This document shows positions 26,068 to 35,024 of a stretch of DNA of 64,000 nucleotides, one piece after another. Within the stretch, counting starts at the first letter, position 1, and each line of letters opens with the position of its first letter. The notes under the pieces are model-generated. The model worked only from the letters and a program-made list of their open reading frames with translations. It was not told where the DNA came from and did no database searches. A program made the position numbers and the translations under genes. The DNA is from Burkholderia cepacia (GTDB lineage: Bacteria > Pseudomonadota > Gammaproteobacteria > Burkholderiales > Burkholderiaceae), in assembly GCF_001039005.1 (NCBI RefSeq), contig NZ_LDWR01000029.1:1-64000 (forward strand). The letters run 5' to 3'.

Positions 26068-27405
26068 ATGCAAAATTCGACCGTTATCAACGCCCCTGTC
26101 CAGACGTCCCAGCCGCCGCGCCTCGGCGACGAAATCCTGCGCGTCGATCACGTCTGCCGCGGCTTCAACAAGTCGCAGGGCGAGCTGCTCGTGCTCGACG
26201 ACGCGAACCTGTCGCTGCGCGAAGGCGAGATCGTCGGGCTGCTCGGCCGCTCGGGCTCGGGCAAGTCCACGCTGCTGCGAATCATCGCCGGCCTGATCGA
26301 ACCGACCGGCGGTGAAGTGACCTATCTCGGCAAGCCGCTGAGCGGCCCGGCCGAAGGCGTCGCGATGGTGTTCCAGACCTTCGCGCTGTTCCCGTGGCTC
26401 ACCGTGCTGCAGAACGTGGAAGCCGGTCTCGAAGCGCTCGGCGTCGGCGCACGCGAGCGGCGCGAGCGGGCGCTCGCAGCCATCGACCTGATCGGCCTCG
26501 ACGGTTTCGAAAACGCGTATCCGCGCGAGCTGTCGGGCGGCATGCGCCAGCGCGTGGGCTTTGCGCGTGCGCTGGTCGTCGATCCGACGATCCTGCTGAT
26601 GGACGAACCGTTCTCGGCGCTCGACGTGCTGACGGCCGAGACGCTGCGTACCGACCTGCTCGATCTGTGGACGCAGGGCCGGATGCCGATCAAGTCGGTG
26701 CTGATCGTCACGCACAACATCGAGGAAGCCGTGTTCATGTGCGACCGGATCCTCGTGCTGTCGTCGAACCCGGGCCGCGTGATCGCGGAGATCAAGGTGC
26801 CGTTCAAGCATCCGCGCAACCGGCTCGACACGGATTTCCGCAAGCTGGTCGACGACATCTACGCGAAGATGACCGCGCGTCAGACCAATGAAGCGACGAA
26901 GAAGGGGCTTGAACCCGGCAGCTGGCTGCCGCGCGTGTCGACCAACCTGATGGCCGGCCTGATCGAAACGCTCGCGATGGCGCCGTACCACGGCCGTGCC
27001 GACATGCCGGAAATCGCGCGCACGCTGCATCTCGAGGTCGACGAACTGTTCCCGATCGCCGAAGTGCTGCAGCACCTCGGCTTCGCGGACGTGCGGGAAG
27101 GCGACGTGTTCCTGACGCCGCCCGCGCGCGTGTTCGCGGAATTCGGTACGCAGGAGCGCAAGCTGATGTTCGCGGATCACCTGCTGAAGCACGTGCCGTT
27201 GGCTGCGCGGATCAGGAAGGTGCTGAACGAGCGTCCGGGGCACCGCGCGCCGCGCGTGCGCTTCGAGCAGGAGCTGGAGGATTTTCTGTCCGACGAAGCG
27301 GCCGAGGAAACGCTCGACGCGGTGATCGACTGGGGCCGTTACGGCGAAGTCTTCTCGTACAACGACAAGACCGAAGTGTTCAGCCTCGAGGACGTCGAGA
27401 GCTGA
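26068..27405 (+). CDS. ABC transporter ATPase with AAA-associated C-terminal domain
   Basis: 445-aa protein. Residues about 20-260 are an NrtD/SsuB-like ATPase: Walker A GRSGSGKST (60-68), the Q-loop FQTFALFPW, signature LSGGMRQRVGFARAL (about 154-168), Walker B ILLMDEPFSALD and switch His in VTHNIEEA. Residues about 290-430 form an extra domain of the type often called AAA-associated C-terminal domain, starting near GLIETLAMAPYHGRADMPEI. It probably regulates the transporter. ATG 26068 follows the permease stop by 11 bp. Confidence 0.92.
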   Translation: MQNSTVINAPVQTSQPPRLGDEILRVDHVCRGFNKSQGELLVLDDANLSLREGEIVGLLGRSGSGKSTLLRIIAGLIEPTGGEVTYLGKPLSGPAEGVAMVFQTFALFPWLTVLQNVEAGLEALGVGARERRERALAAIDLIGLDGFENAYPRELSGGMRQRVGFARALVVDPTILLMDEPFSALDVLTAETLRTDLLDLWTQGRMPIKSVLIVTHNIEEAVFMCDRILVLSSNPGRVIAEIKVPFKHPRNRLDTDFRKLVDDIYAKMTARQTNEATKKGLEPGSWLPRVSTNLMAGLIETLAMAPYHGRADMPEIARTLHLEVDELFPIAEVLQHLGFADVREGDVFLTPPARVFAEFGTQERKLMFADHLLKHVPLAARIRKVLNERPGHRAPRVRFEQELEDFLSDEAAEETLDAVIDWGRYGEVFSYNDKTEVFSLEDVES

Positions 27406-27432
27406 TGCCCGCGCCCGAATGGCGAGCGATCG

Positions 27433-28311
27433 TCATTCGGGCAAATCGCGCCGGTTGGTGTCCTGCTCGATGCCGCTCGTGCTGAGATGCTCGATCTTTG
27501 CCATCCGCTGCCGCGCGAGTTCCGGCAGCTGGTTCGTCACGCCGATCACCAGCGCTTCGGCGAGCGCCAGCGCCGGCACGTTGGTCTGCAGCATCGCGAA
27601 AGGGCGCCCCTGGATCCGCAGCACGATCTCCGCGAATTCGCCGATCGGCGACACCCATTCGTCGGTGATCAGCAGGATCCGCGTGCCGAGCCGGTGCGCG
27701 GCCTGCGCGAAGCGGATGCTGTCCTTCTGGTAACGGCGAAAGTCGAAGATGACGAGCACGTCGCCGCGCCCCATGTCGGCCAGCGCGACCGACGCGAGGT
27801 TCACGTTGGGTTCGACGTACTGCACATGCGGGCGTGCGTAGGCGAGCGTGAACGAAAACAGCGACGCGAGCGGCGCCGTGTAGCGTCCGCCGCCGCAGAA
27901 GATGCGGACGTCCGGATCGGCCAGCTGCGCCACGGCGGCATCGAACGCGGCCGCGTCGAGCCCGTCGATCGTGGTCGCGAGCGACTCGGACAGCCGCTGG
28001 AAAATCGCCGCATGGTTGTCGCGCATGCCCGATTCGGAGTGGAACGCATCCATCCGCGCGAGCGGTGAATTCATCGCGGTATCGATCTCGTCATGCAGCG
28101 CCTGCTGGAACGACGAGTAATTCGGAAAGCCGATCCGGACGACAAAGCGGAACACGGTGGGATCGCTGACTTCGGCCTGCTTGGCGACGCTCGCGATCGG
28201 CCCGAGGCCGAGGCTCGGATAGCGATCCAGCAACGCATGCGCGACCTTCTGTTCCGACGGCGTGAAGCTATCCATCTGGGATAACAGCAACGCCCTGATG
28301 CTCGTCCCCAT
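27433..28311 (-). CDS. MurR/RpiR-family transcriptional regulator
   Basis: 292-aa regulator with an N-terminal HTH_6 domain (FTPSEQKVAHALLDRYPSLG, then VAKQAEVSDPTVFRFVVRIGF, about residues 15-65) and a C-terminal SIS sugar-phosphate-type binding domain (about 125-255, with IFCGGGRYTAPLASLFSF). Start MGTSIRALL at 28311 is chosen over the upstream frame. It is divergent from the gamma-glutamyltranspeptidase operon. The inverted repeat at 28575-28590 in that operon's promoter is the natural target. Convergent with the ABC operon. Confidence 0.9.
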   Translation of the reverse strand: MGTSIRALLLSQMDSFTPSEQKVAHALLDRYPSLGLGPIASVAKQAEVSDPTVFRFVVRIGFPNYSSFQQALHDEIDTAMNSPLARMDAFHSESGMRDNHAAIFQRLSESLATTIDGLDAAAFDAAVAQLADPDVRIFCGGGRYTAPLASLFSFTLAYARPHVQYVEPNVNLASVALADMGRGDVLVIFDFRRYQKDSIRFAQAAHRLGTRILLITDEWVSPIGEFAEIVLRIQGRPFAMLQTNVPALALAEALVIGVTNQLPELARQRMAKIEHLSTSGIEQDTNRRDLPE

Positions 28312-28531
28312 CGGGCACTCCAGCTCTCTTATCTGAATGACAAACGGCAGACGGGTGTCTGCCGGGACTCCATGCATGTTAGCCGATTGACGTGCGGCGG
28401 GCCGCGCACGGTCCGGAATTAGAGGGACGTATCACTCGGGAGCGCGTCCGCCCAGTAATGTAATGAAACGAACATTTCTCGAAAACCCTTTCCGTGCGCA
28501 TTCGCCTTGAATTCAGTAATAACCCTAGGTT

Positions 28532-28558
28532 TTGGCATAAAAAAGTGAGTGCTATGAT
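28532..28558 (+). promoter_or_regulatory. Putative sigma70 promoter of the ggt-symporter operon
   Basis: TTGGCA at 28532-28537 and TATGAT at 28553-28558 are separated by 15 bp, slightly short, with an A-rich spacer. It lies 113 bp upstream of the ggt start. Confidence 0.45.
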
Positions 28559-28574
28559 CGCGGCCTCGCCGGAA

Positions 28575-28590
28575 TGTATTGTTTATTACA
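28575..28590. promoter_or_regulatory. Candidate RpiR-type operator
   Basis: TGTATT-GTTT-ATTACA is an inverted repeat (TGTAnT/AnTACA) just downstream of the putative -10 of ggt. The form resembles the TGTA...TACA sites of HexR, another RpiR-family protein. Position at about +10 to +25 suits repression. Confidence 0.5.
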
Positions 28591-28671
28591 TGACGGATTG
28601 GCAGCGTCGGCACGCGATGGCGTGGCGGTGCATCCCGGCCTGACCCGGCCATTTGTCTGGAGGATTCCGTC

Positions 28672-30423
28672 ATGAGGCGGCTCGTCATACTCACCCTGTT
28701 GTCGGCCATGAGCGTGTGCGCGTTCGCCGCTTCGGACCCCGCGGTCGAAGCGAAGAACGGCATGGTCGTGTCGTCGCAGCACTTCGCGTCGCAAATCGGC
28801 GTCGACATCCTGAAGGAAGGCGGCAACGCGGTGGATGCGGCAGTGGCGGTCGGTTATGCACAGGCCGTGACCAACCCGTGCTGCGGCAATATCGGCGGCG
28901 GCGGCTTCATGACGGTGCACCTGGCCGACGGCCGCGACCGCTTCATCAATTTCCGCGAAACCGCGCCGGCCGCGGCGACGGCGAACATGTATCTCGACGC
29001 GTCGGGCAACGTCCGCGCGGGCGAAAGCCTGTACGGTTATCGCGCGGTCGGCGTGCCGGGCACGGTCGCCGGCCTCGATCTCGCGCAGCGCAAGTACGGC
29101 AAGCTGACGCGCCAGCAGGTGATGGCGCCGGCAATCCGGCTCGCACGGGACGGCTTCGTGCTGACGCGCGGCGATACGGACATCCTCGACACGACGATCG
29201 AACGTTTCAGGAAGGATCCGGACGCGGCGCGCATCTTCCTGCGGCCCGACGGCACGCCGCTGCAGCCGGGTGATCGCCTGGTGCAGAAGGACCTGGCCCG
29301 CACGCTCGAGCGCATCGCGCAGCAGGGGCCCGACGCGTTCTATCACGGCGAGATCCCGAAGCGGGTCGAGGCGGCGTCGAAGCAGGCGGGCGGCCTGATC
29401 ACGGCGGCCGATTTCGCGTCCTATCGTGCCGAAGACATGGCCCCGCTGAAGTGCACGTACCGCGGCTACGAGTTCGTGTCGGCGCCGCCGCCGAGCTCGG
29501 GCGGCGTGACGATGTGCGAGACGCTGAACATCCTCGAAGGGTATGACCTGCGCAAGCTCGGTTACCACTCCGCGGCGTCGATCCACACCATGACCGAAGC
29601 GATGCGCCACGCGTACGAGGACCGCAATACGCTGCTGGGCGATCCGAACTTCATCGACAACCCGATCGCGAAGCTGACGAGCAAGGACTACGCGGCGCAG
29701 ATCCGCAAGAGCATCCACGCCGATACGGCGACGCCGTCGGTCGACGTGCAGCCCGGCGTCGGCATTCACGAGAAGCCGGAGACGACGCATTACTCGATCC
29801 TCGACCACGACGGCAATGCCGTGTCGACGACCTATACGGTCAACGGCCGCTTCGGCGCCGTGGTCATCGCGCCGGGCACGGGTTTCTTCCTGAACGACGA
29901 GATGGACGACTTCACGACGAAGGTCGGCGCGCAGAACCTGTTCGGCCTCGTGCAGGGCACGCGCAATTCGATCGCACCGGGCAAGCGCCCGCTGTCGTCG
30001 ATGGCGCCGACCATCGTGACGAAGGACGGCAAGGTGTTCATGGTGGTCGGCTCGCCGGGCGGGTCGCGCATCATCACGATCACGCTGCAGACCGTGCTGA
30101 ACGTGATCGACTACGGGATGACGCCGCAGGATGCGGTCGCCGCGCCGCGTATCCACCACCAGTGGCTGCCCGACGAGGTCTATTACGAAACCTACGGCCT
30201 GTCGCCCGACACGCTCGCGATCCTGCGCAACATGGGCTACAAGATGGTCGAGCAGACGCCGTGGGGTGCCGCCGAACTGATCATGGTCGGCCTGCCGGGC
30301 ACCGAAGCGGCGAGCCGCCAGAGTTCCGGGAACGATTCGTCGGTATCCGGCAACGTGCGCGCCGGCTTCATCTACGGCTACAACGATCCGCGCCGCCCGG
30401 CCGGGTCGGCGATCGGCTACTGA
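28672..30423 (+). CDS. ggt: Gamma-glutamyltranspeptidase
   Basis: 583-aa periplasmic N-terminal-nucleophile hydrolase that removes gamma-glutamyl groups from glutathione and related peptides. Signal peptide residues 1-18 (MRRLVILTLLSAMSVCAFAA). Self-cleavage should occur before T371 in ETTHYSILDHDGNAVSTTYT, giving a large subunit (to residue 370) and a small subunit. Other family motifs are FRETAP (substrate Arg) and SSMAPTIV with GSPGGSRI (oxyanion region). The symporter gene follows after 160 bp, suggesting periplasmic release and then uptake of glutamate. Confidence 0.95.
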   Translation: MRRLVILTLLSAMSVCAFAASDPAVEAKNGMVVSSQHFASQIGVDILKEGGNAVDAAVAVGYAQAVTNPCCGNIGGGGFMTVHLADGRDRFINFRETAPAAATANMYLDASGNVRAGESLYGYRAVGVPGTVAGLDLAQRKYGKLTRQQVMAPAIRLARDGFVLTRGDTDILDTTIERFRKDPDAARIFLRPDGTPLQPGDRLVQKDLARTLERIAQQGPDAFYHGEIPKRVEAASKQAGGLITAADFASYRAEDMAPLKCTYRGYEFVSAPPPSSGGVTMCETLNILEGYDLRKLGYHSAASIHTMTEAMRHAYEDRNTLLGDPNFIDNPIAKLTSKDYAAQIRKSIHADTATPSVDVQPGVGIHEKPETTHYSILDHDGNAVSTTYTVNGRFGAVVIAPGTGFFLNDEMDDFTTKVGAQNLFGLVQGTRNSIAPGKRPLSSMAPTIVTKDGKVFMVVGSPGGSRIITITLQTVLNVIDYGMTPQDAVAAPRIHHQWLPDEVYYETYGLSPDTLAILRNMGYKMVEQTPWGAAELIMVGLPGTEAASRQSSGNDSSVSGNVRAGFIYGYNDPRRPAGSAIGY

Positions 30424-30583
30424 TCCGATCGCTTCACGCTGAACCGCTGCCGCCCGCGTTCGCCCTTGCGCGAATGACGGTGCGGCGGCAGCGCGTCCGT
30501 TCGCGGACATTCGCAGGCCCGACAGGCCCCCGGGCCGCGCGCCTTTCGTCCTTCAACACCTTCACCGTGCGTCGAATCCCGTT

Positions 30584-31912
30584 ATGAACAAACGAATGTC
30601 CGCTGCAGGCTGGATCCTGCTCGCGATGGCGGCCGGCATCTTCATCGGCTACCTGATCTACACGCAGCTTCCCGACAAGCAATCCGCCGCGGAAATCGCC
30701 GGCTACATCTCGCTCGTGTCCGATGTGTTCCTGCGGCTGATCAAGATGGTGATCGGCCCGCTGGTGTTCTCGACGCTCGTCGTCGGCATTGCGCACATGG
30801 GCGACGCATCGTCCGTGGGGCGCGTGTTCGTGAAGGCGCTCGGCTGGTTCGTCACCGCGTCGCTGATCTCGCTGCTGCTCGGGCTGCTGATGGCGAACCT
30901 GTTGCGCCCCGGCGAGAACCTCGGCCTGCCGCTGCCGGACATCGGCGCGTCCGCGCATCTCGCGACGTCCAAGTTCACGCTGAAGGATTTCGTCGGCCAC
31001 ATGGTGCCGAAGTCGTTCGCCGAGGCGATGACGAACAACGAGATCCTGCAGATCGTCGTGTTCTCGATGTTCTTCGGCGTCGCGCTGTCGGCGCTCGGCG
31101 AGCGCGGCAAGATCCTCGTCGCCGCGATCGACCAGCTGGCGCACGTGATGCTCAAGATCACCGGCTACGTGATGAAGCTCGCGCCGCTCGCGGTGATGGC
31201 CGCGATGGCGTCGACGGTGGCGATCAACGGGCTGTCGATCCTGCTGAAGTTCGCGGTGTTCATGGGCGACTTCTACGTGAGCCTCGTTCTGCTGTGGGGC
31301 ACGCTCGTCGCTGCCGGGCTGCTGTTCCTCGGCCGCCGCGTGTTCAAGCTGCTCGTGCTGATCAAGGAAGCGTTCATGCTGTCGTTCGCGACCGCGAGCT
31401 CGGAAGCCGCGTATCCGAAGATCCTCGACGCGCTCGATCGCTTCGGCGTGCGCCGCAAGATCTCGAGCTTCGTGATGCCGATGGGCTATTCGTTCAACCT
31501 CGATGGCTCGATGATGTACTGCACGTTCGCGTCGCTGTTCATCGCGCAGGCCTACAACATCCACCTGTCGCTCGGCACGCAGATCACGATGCTGCTGATC
31601 CTGATGCTCACGTCGAAGGGGATGGCCGGCGTGCCGCGCGCATCGCTCGTCGTCATCGCGGCGACGCTGCACCAGTTCAACATCCCGGAAGCCGGGCTGC
31701 TGCTGATCCTCGGTGTCGATACGTTCCTCGACATGGGCCGTTCGGCCACGAACGCGGTGGGCAACTCGATCGCGAGCGCGGTGGTCGCGAAGTGGGAAGG
31801 CGAGTTGATGTCGGAAGCCGAAGCGCAAGTGCATGCCGCGCATCTCGACGCCGAACTGGAACGGCAGGCTAGCGATCCGGCTCAAGGCGCGGGCCGCGCG
31901 AACCCGGTCTGA
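30584..31912 (+). CDS. Dicarboxylate/amino-acid:cation symporter (GltP/DctA family)
   Basis: 442-aa inner-membrane carrier of the DAACS family, for glutamate/aspartate or C4-dicarboxylates with protons or sodium. Landmarks: the serine-rich reentrant region ATASSEAAYPKIL, the MPMGYSFNLDGSMMYCTFASLFIAQ segment and the GMAGVPRASLVVIAATL reentrant loop before the DTFLDMGRSATNAVGNSIAS ion/substrate site. Placed directly behind ggt, glutamate is the most likely cargo (inference). Confidence 0.92.
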   Translation: MNKRMSAAGWILLAMAAGIFIGYLIYTQLPDKQSAAEIAGYISLVSDVFLRLIKMVIGPLVFSTLVVGIAHMGDASSVGRVFVKALGWFVTASLISLLLGLLMANLLRPGENLGLPLPDIGASAHLATSKFTLKDFVGHMVPKSFAEAMTNNEILQIVVFSMFFGVALSALGERGKILVAAIDQLAHVMLKITGYVMKLAPLAVMAAMASTVAINGLSILLKFAVFMGDFYVSLVLLWGTLVAAGLLFLGRRVFKLLVLIKEAFMLSFATASSEAAYPKILDALDRFGVRRKISSFVMPMGYSFNLDGSMMYCTFASLFIAQAYNIHLSLGTQITMLLILMLTSKGMAGVPRASLVVIAATLHQFNIPEAGLLLILGVDTFLDMGRSATNAVGNSIASAVVAKWEGELMSEAEAQVHAAHLDAELERQASDPAQGAGRANPV

Positions 31913-31914
31913 CG

Positions 31915-32304
31915 CTAGACCGTCAATGCTTCGTCGATGCACGCCGCCAGCACCATCGCGGCGGCGTTGCCCGGCGTCGAACCGAGCAATTGCGGCGCAT
32001 AGACGCTGTCGCCGATCGCGATCGGCCGCCCCGACAACGCGCAGACGCCGCGCTTGCGCGTCGTGAACAGCCGCCACTTCTGGTAGCCGTAGTGCCCGGT
32101 GCAGGCGTCACGCCATGAAATCATCACGGTGTCGGCCGTGGGCCGTTCGAGCACGCTGATGGTCGGCCGGCTCGTCGCATCCCATGACGGCAGCCGGTCG
32201 CGCGTCACGCTGCGCCGCCGGGGCTCGCCCCACGAGACGGACGGCATGTCGAAGCTGCCGATCGCGGCAACGGTCATGAGCCAGGGCGCTATACGGTTAT
32301 TCAT
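31915..32304 (-). CDS. DUF3331-like protein
   Basis: 129-aa protein matching, from memory, the Burkholderia DUF3331 pattern: TISVLERPTADTVMISWRDA, then GHYGYQKWRLFTTRKRGVCALSGRPI and GDSVYAPQ. No clear export signal is seen. The WRDA...YGYQKW...CALSG core may bind metal or nucleic acid, but this is unproven. It ends 2 bp from the stop of the convergent symporter gene. The N-terminus is uncertain. Function unknown. Confidence 0.65.
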   Translation of the reverse strand: MNNRIAPWLMTVAAIGSFDMPSVSWGEPRRRSVTRDRLPSWDATSRPTISVLERPTADTVMISWRDACTGHYGYQKWRLFTTRKRGVCALSGRPIAIGDSVYAPQLLGSTPGNAAAMVLAACIDEALTV

Positions 32305-32348
32305 GTCGGTTTTCCTTGAAACGTTACGCGGTGCCGCGACGCCCGGCA

Positions 32349-33641
32349 TCACGACAGGCGGATGCGCGGCTGCACGCAGCCGTTGATCCGTTCGGCGAGC
32401 CACAGCAGGGTTGCCTTCGAGAAGCCGTGCAGCGCCTGCTGGTGCCGCCGGTAGAGCATCAGGTGGCTGAGCTGCGCGAAGCGCCCCTGGATGAAGCCGC
32501 CGCGGAAGAACCCGAACTGCCCGAGCGTGCCGAACGCGTCGTAGTCGCTGATCGACACGAGCGCGCCGAAATCGTGGAACGCGAACGGCGGAATCGGCGT
32601 GCCGTCGAGCCACGCGGGCAGGTGCTTCGCGAGATGCTCGGCCTGCTGCGTCGCGACCTGCGCGGTCGGCGGCAGCGGCCGTTCGTGGCCGTCGGGCAAC
32701 AGGCTCGCGCAATCGCCGATCGCGAACACGTGCTCGTCGGTTGTTGCCTGCAGCGTGGGCCCGACGACGATCTGGTTCGCGCGGTTGGTGTCGAGCCCGT
32801 CCAGCGCCTGCATGAGTTCGGGCGCCTTCACGCCGGCCGCCCAGACCATCAGGTCCGCTTCCGCGAACGACCCGTCGCCATAGTGGAAGCCGTTCGCATC
32901 CGCCGCCGTGACACGCGTCGACGTCAGCACGCGAAAGCCGATCTGTTCGAGCCGCCGCTGCGCCGACGCGGAAATCTTCGGCGGAAACGCGGCGAGGATG
33001 CGCGGGCCGCTCTCGAGCAGCGTGAGCTGCAGCCGCTCGCGCACCGTCGCGTCGCCGTATGCCTGCGCCACTTCCAGCAAGCGGCTCAGTTCCGCCGCGA
33101 GTTCCACGCCCGTCGCGCCAGCACCGACGATCGCGACGCGAAACGGCTCGTCGCGCGCGATGCTGCGGAACACCCGCATCCGCAACGCTTCGTTGAAGGT
33201 CTCGGCCTGCTGCTGGCTGTCGATGAAGTAGCAGTGCTCGCGCACGCCCGGCACGCCGAAATCGTTGGCCTGGCTGCCGAGCGCAACGATCAGCACGTCG
33301 TAGTCGAGTTCGCGCGCCTCGATCACCACGTCGCCGCTCTGCGAGCGGATCTCGCCGAGCTGCACGCGACGGCGCGCGCGATCGAGCCCCGTCAGTTCGC
33401 CGGGCTGGTACGTGTAGCCGTGGTCGCGTGCATGGGCGAGGAAGATCACCTGCTGCTGCTGCACGTCGCGCGTGCCGGCCGCGATCGTGTGCAGCATCGG
33501 CTTCCAGATATGGGTCGGGCTGCGGTCGACGACGGTGACCTGCGCCCGACCGGACCGGCCGAGACGCTCGCCCAGGCGGGTCGCGAGCTGCAGTCCGGCG
33601 ATCCCGCCGCCGACGATGACGATGCGTTTAGGGGTTGTCAT
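32349..33641 (-). CDS. ndh: Type II NADH dehydrogenase (NDH-2)
   Basis: 430-aa FAD flavoprotein that passes electrons from NADH to quinone without proton pumping, at the inner face of the cytoplasmic membrane. Two Rossmann motifs are visible: IVIVGGGIAGLQLATRLG near the N-terminus for FAD and VAIVGAGATGVELAAELSRL (about residues 170-189) for NADH. AIGDCASL and the TAQVATQQAEHLAKHL stretch are typical NDH-2 features. The hydrophobic C-terminal third would anchor it. It is divergent from a TetR gene, with a perfect palindrome between them. Confidence 0.92.
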   Translation of the reverse strand: MTTPKRIVIVGGGIAGLQLATRLGERLGRSGRAQVTVVDRSPTHIWKPMLHTIAAGTRDVQQQQVIFLAHARDHGYTYQPGELTGLDRARRRVQLGEIRSQSGDVVIEARELDYDVLIVALGSQANDFGVPGVREHCYFIDSQQQAETFNEALRMRVFRSIARDEPFRVAIVGAGATGVELAAELSRLLEVAQAYGDATVRERLQLTLLESGPRILAAFPPKISASAQRRLEQIGFRVLTSTRVTAADANGFHYGDGSFAEADLMVWAAGVKAPELMQALDGLDTNRANQIVVGPTLQATTDEHVFAIGDCASLLPDGHERPLPPTAQVATQQAEHLAKHLPAWLDGTPIPPFAFHDFGALVSISDYDAFGTLGQFGFFRGGFIQGRFAQLSHLMLYRRHQQALHGFSKATLLWLAERINGCVQPRIRLS

Positions 33642-33648
33642 GGATAAA

Positions 33649-33662
33649 TCATCACGTGATGA
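33649..33662. promoter_or_regulatory. Palindrome in the ndh/tetR divergent region
   Basis: TCATCACGTGATGA is a perfect 14-bp palindrome 8 bp upstream of the ndh start and 128 bp from the TetR-type start. It is a candidate operator for that regulator. Confidence 0.5.
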
Positions 33663-33789
33663 ATAAGGTATGATCCTAGCGCTTCCCGGCTCCGCATGTC
33701 AACGGAGCGGGGCAGGCAGCCCGGTTCCGGCGACGTGAAACCGGGGCCCGAACACGGGCATTCGAACCATTCAAGGGGAGCAGGAAAAC

Positions 33790-34443
33790 GTGGCTGAAGT
33801 CACTGAGCGCGCGCCGTCGAAGCGGCGTACGCGCGGGCGGCCGCTGGCGGATGCGTCCGTCGGTCCGGACGTGATATTGCGGGCCGCGCGCCGCACGTTC
33901 GCGAAGCGAGGCTACGACGCGACGAGCGTGCGCGAAGTCGCGCGCGAGCTGGGGATCGACGCGGCGCTGATCGCCCATCATTTCGGTACGAAGGAAACGT
34001 TGTGGCTCGCGGTCGTCGAGCAGATCGTCGACCTGGCCACGCCGATGTTCGACGCGCTGCGTGCGTTGCACACGTCGTCATTGCCGCATCGCGACCGCGT
34101 GCGGCGTGCGCTCGAGCTGTGCGTCGATCACGAGTTCGACGAGCCCGACATCGGGATGTTCTTCTCGACGGCGGCGACCGAAGTGGGCGGGCGGCTCGAC
34201 CGGCTGCAGGAGCGGATCGTGCGGCCGTATTACGAGGTGATGTTCCCGCTGCTGTCGGACGCCGTGCAGGCCGGCGCGATCCGCGCGGTCGATCCGAACG
34301 TGCTGTTCTTCATGCTCGCGAGCGCGATCGGCACGACGGTGTCGTACAGCCACATGATGCTGGAGTACACGTCGCTGCCGACGCAGCGGGACGCGTTCCG
34401 GCAGGCCGTGCTCGACGCCGCGCTCAACCTCGTCGGCGACTGA
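33790..34443 (+). CDS. TetR-family transcriptional regulator
   Basis: 217-aa regulator with GTG start behind GGGGAGCAGG. The N-terminal DNA-binding domain reads ILRAARRTFAKRGYDATSVREVARELGIDAALIAHHFGTKETLWLA (about residues 24-70). The C-terminal helical ligand domain resembles the AcrR/TetR_C type group. It is divergent from ndh; a 14-bp palindrome lies in the gap. The ligand is unknown. Confidence 0.9.
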   Translation: MAEVTERAPSKRRTRGRPLADASVGPDVILRAARRTFAKRGYDATSVREVARELGIDAALIAHHFGTKETLWLAVVEQIVDLATPMFDALRALHTSSLPHRDRVRRALELCVDHEFDEPDIGMFFSTAATEVGGRLDRLQERIVRPYYEVMFPLLSDAVQAGAIRAVDPNVLFFMLASAIGTTVSYSHMMLEYTSLPTQRDAFRQAVLDAALNLVGD

Positions 34444-34464
34444 GCGCCGCGCGCGGCCTCCGCA

Positions 34465-34944
34465 TCATTCGACGTCCGTGGGCGGCTTGTCGCCGAGCCA
34501 GCGCCGCGCGCCGGGCCCGTTGCGGCCCGCGCGATCCTCCGGGTTGGTCAGCTTGCAGCGCTTCAGCGACAGGCAGCCGCAGCCGATGCACTCGTCGAGG
34601 TTGATGTAGAGCCGCTGCAGTTCCTCGATCCGGCTCGCGACGCGCTGCTTCCAGCCGCGCGACAGCCGCTGCCAGTCCTTGTTGCTGGGTGCGGTGTCTT
34701 CAGGAAGGCTGACGAGCTGCTCGGCGATCTCGTCGAGCGAATAGCCGATCTTCTGCGCGAACACGATGAACGCGATCAGCCGCAGCACCGCGCGCGAATA
34801 GTGGCGGTGACTCGAGCCGTTCCGGTGCGACTTGATGAGCCCGCGCGTCTCGTAGAACCGCAGCGTCGACGCCGGCACGCCGCTGCGTGCGGCCACTTCG
34901 CGGATCGACATCAGCGGCCATTTCGGTTCTTCCGGGGTACCCAT
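34465..34944 (-). CDS. soxR: Redox-sensing activator SoxR
   Basis: 159-aa MerR-family sensor. Residues 11-80 hold the winged HTH (LMSIREVAARSGVPASTLRFYETRGLI), and a dimerisation helix follows. The [2Fe-2S] ligands are C119, C122, C124 and C130 in CIGCGCLSLKRC, the diagnostic SoxR pattern. It is divergent from the RND operon. The palindrome between them sits in a 19-bp promoter spacer, the MerR-family activation architecture. In non-enteric bacteria SoxR responds to redox-active compounds such as phenazines and directly controls efflux pumps. Confidence 0.95.
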   Translation of the reverse strand: MGTPEEPKWPLMSIREVAARSGVPASTLRFYETRGLIKSHRNGSSHRHYSRAVLRLIAFIVFAQKIGYSLDEIAEQLVSLPEDTAPSNKDWQRLSRGWKQRVASRIEELQRLYINLDECIGCGCLSLKRCKLTNPEDRAGRNGPGARRWLGDKPPTDVE

Positions 34945-34963
34945 GACGTTCTCCGGGAAAAGC

Positions 34964-34994
34964 TTGACTTGAAGTTAACTTCAACTTTTATGCT
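34964..34994 (+). promoter_or_regulatory. SoxR-dependent promoter of the RND operon
   Basis: -35 TTGACT (34964-34969) and -10 TATGCT (34989-34994) are separated by 19 bp, too long for normal sigma70 use. The spacer is almost filled by the perfect palindrome TTGAAGTTAACTTCAA (34969-34984), close to the known soxbox core around AGTTAACT. This is the classic MerR/SoxR layout, in which the activator untwists the spacer. Confidence 0.85.
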
Positions 34995-35024
34995 ACGCGG
35001 CAGTTTAACCCGTCGCGAGGCATC

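Larger units (their letters stand above)
28312..28671. other. Intergenic region between rpiR-type gene and ggt (360 bp)
   Basis: Relatively A+T-rich around 28440-28600. It holds the ggt promoter (28532-28558) and an inverted repeat (28575-28590). TGTAATGAAACGAACA, at about 28459-28474, resembles the same half-site and could be a second, weaker operator. No gene is supported here. Confidence 0.6.
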
